Shown here: positions 5,225 through 6,339 of the stretch, in pieces
How the letters are laid out: each line of letters starts with the position of its first letter
Numbering within the stretch: the stretch's first letter is position 1
From: Pseudomonadota bacterium
GTDB taxonomy: Bacteria > Pseudomonadota > Alphaproteobacteria > Rhizobiales > Devosiaceae
Direction of reading: 5' to 3'
Assembly: GCA_023433985.1 (NCBI GenBank)
Contig: JAEYTN010000445.1
Location: forward strand, 1-6,339
DNA length: 6,339 nt
The notes under the pieces: model-generated
What the model was told of the DNA's origin: nothing
Seen by the model: the letters and a program-made list of their open reading frames with translations, nothing else
Databases searched by the model: none
Position numbers and translations under genes: made by a program

Positions 5225-6334
5225 ATGCAGAACCTGTTGAAATCCGCCGCGGGCCTTGCGCTGGCCCTTACGCTCGCCGTGCCGGCCGTGGCGCAGGACA
5301 CGCTCACCATCGGCCTGCTGGTGCCGACGACCGGGTCCGAGGCCACCTATGGGCAGGACATGGCGAACGCCGCCAACCTCGCCATCTCCGAGATCAACGC
5401 CGCCGGCGGCGTGCTCGGCAAGCAGCTGAGCTCGGTAGTGGGCGACGACGCCTGCGACGCACAGCAGGCCGTGAACGCTGCGAGCAAGCTCGCTTCGTCG
5501 GGCGTGGTCGGCATCGTCGGTGGCTACTGCTCGGGCGCCACATTGCCGACGCTGAAGATCTTCGGCGACGCCAAGCTGCCGATGATCATCCCGGCAGCCA
5601 ACTCGACCAAGCTGATCCCGGAGAACCCGGGCAACGTGTTCATGGTCAACTCGACCGGCAACGATCAGGTCGCCAAGGCCATCGAGTACTTCAACGCCCA
5701 CAACATCAAGTCGATCGCCATCGTCAACCAGGGCGACGCCTACTCGCAGGACCTCGCGGACCTGACCAAGAAGAACTGGGAAGCCGCGGGTAACACGGTG
5801 ACCTCGTTCGAGACCACCAACAAGGGCGAGCAGGACTATTCGTCGGTCGTGACCTCTATCAAGTCGGGCAATCCCGACGCCGTGTTCTGGACCGCCTACT
5901 ACGCCGATGGCGGCTTGCTGATCCGCCAGCTGCGCGAACAGGGCTATCAGGGCCTGATCGCCGTGGGCGACGGTTCGAACTCACCGGAACTGTTCAAGAT
6001 CGCCGGCCCCGCCGCGGAGGGTGTGATCGGCTTCTCGAACCCCACGGCCGAGTTCCTGCCGGAGGCCAAGACCTTCGCCGAGAACTACCAGAAGGCCTAC
6101 GGCACCGCCCCTGGCCCCTACTCCACCCTGACCTACGACGCGACCAAGCTGCTCGCCTGGGCCTTCACGACGGCCGGTAGCACCGATTTCGACAAGGTCG
6201 TCGAGACGCTGCAGGGCGCCAACTTCACCGATACGATCTCGGGCGCGATTGCCTTCACGCCCGAAAAGACCCTCGCCCGCTCCAACTTCGTGGTGCTGGA
6301 AGGCAAGGGCGGCGCCTGGACGCTGGCGCAGTAA
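5225..6334 (+). CDS. Branched-chain amino acid-type ABC transporter substrate-binding protein
   Basis: Periplasmic solute-binding protein of the LivJ/LivK type (Peripla_BP_6 fold), 369 residues, which captures a ligand and delivers it to an inner-membrane ABC importer. A Sec signal peptide is clear: MQNLLK, hydrophobic core about 8-22, likely cut after AVA (21-23), leaving QDTLTIG. It is not a lipoprotein, as no lipobox Cys is present. The mature part has TIGLLVPTTGSEATYGQDM (28-46), DDACD with Cys77, GGYCSG with Cys102 (the pair matches the disulfide of E. coli LivJ), IIPAANSTKL (121-130), QGDAYSQDL (169-177), FWTAYYADGGLLIRQLREQGY (221-241) and GPYSTLTYDATKLLAWA (297-313). Length is usual for the family. 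The ligand may be a branched-chain amino acid, but close relatives bind other amino acids, amides or aromatic acids, so specificity is not assigned. Permease and ATPase genes are not in the window; only five bases follow the stop. Confidence 0.93.
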   Translation: MQNLLKSAAGLALALTLAVPAVAQDTLTIGLLVPTTGSEATYGQDMANAANLAISEINAAGGVLGKQLSSVVGDDACDAQQAVNAASKLASSGVVGIVGGYCSGATLPTLKIFGDAKLPMIIPAANSTKLIPENPGNVFMVNSTGNDQVAKAIEYFNAHNIKSIAIVNQGDAYSQDLADLTKKNWEAAGNTVTSFETTNKGEQDYSSVVTSIKSGNPDAVFWTAYYADGGLLIRQLREQGYQGLIAVGDGSNSPELFKIAGPAAEGVIGFSNPTAEFLPEAKTFAENYQKAYGTAPGPYSTLTYDATKLLAWAFTTAGSTDFDKVVETLQGANFTDTISGAIAFTPEKTLARSNFVVLEGKGGAWTLAQ

Positions 6335-6339
6335 TCGGC

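Noticed and set aside
4906..5346. Minus-strand open frame over the start of the binding-protein gene
   Set aside because: Antisense to the signal-peptide region, with composition of a shadow frame and no similarity to a known family.

Overview
The window looks like chromosomal DNA of a GC-rich alphaproteobacterium, most likely Hyphomicrobiales. The reasons are the ntrX-hfq-hflX order, an Hfq with a short acidic tail and the [16 protein letters not shown] version of the Sm2 region, an NtrX lacking a sigma54-contact motif, and a mazG gene beside hflX. A Devosia-like genus is possible, but that is an impression and not a result.

Left part (1-3116, plus strand): the 3' part of ntrX, cut by the window edge at about the phosphoacceptor codon, then a 166-bp leader, hfq, a 97-bp gap and hflX. 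This is a conserved regulatory block: a response regulator, the RNA chaperone Hfq and the ribosome-associated GTPase HflX. Middle part (3113-4686, minus strand): a two-gene unit in which a 2-keto-4-pentenoate hydratase-like gene is followed after 26 bp by mazG (nucleotide pyrophosphohydrolase). mazG runs head-on into hflX and their stop codons overlap by four bases (TTAG).

Right part (4687-6339): a divergent non-coding region of about 540 bp with several inverted repeats, followed by a plus-strand gene for a secreted periplasmic-binding protein of the branched-chain amino acid (Leu/Ile/Val) type. Only five bases follow its stop, so any permease and ATPase genes lie outside.

Most of the window is ordinary housekeeping sequence and I see no new defence, mobile or biosynthetic system. 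The points worth a second look are the degenerate ATPase site of NtrX (Walker B Asp replaced by Ser, no GAFTGA), the overlapping hflX/mazG stops, and the dyad-rich divergent region. The last holds two mutually exclusive 8-bp hairpins and an 18-bp near-perfect palindrome placed where an operator of the transporter promoter would lie.
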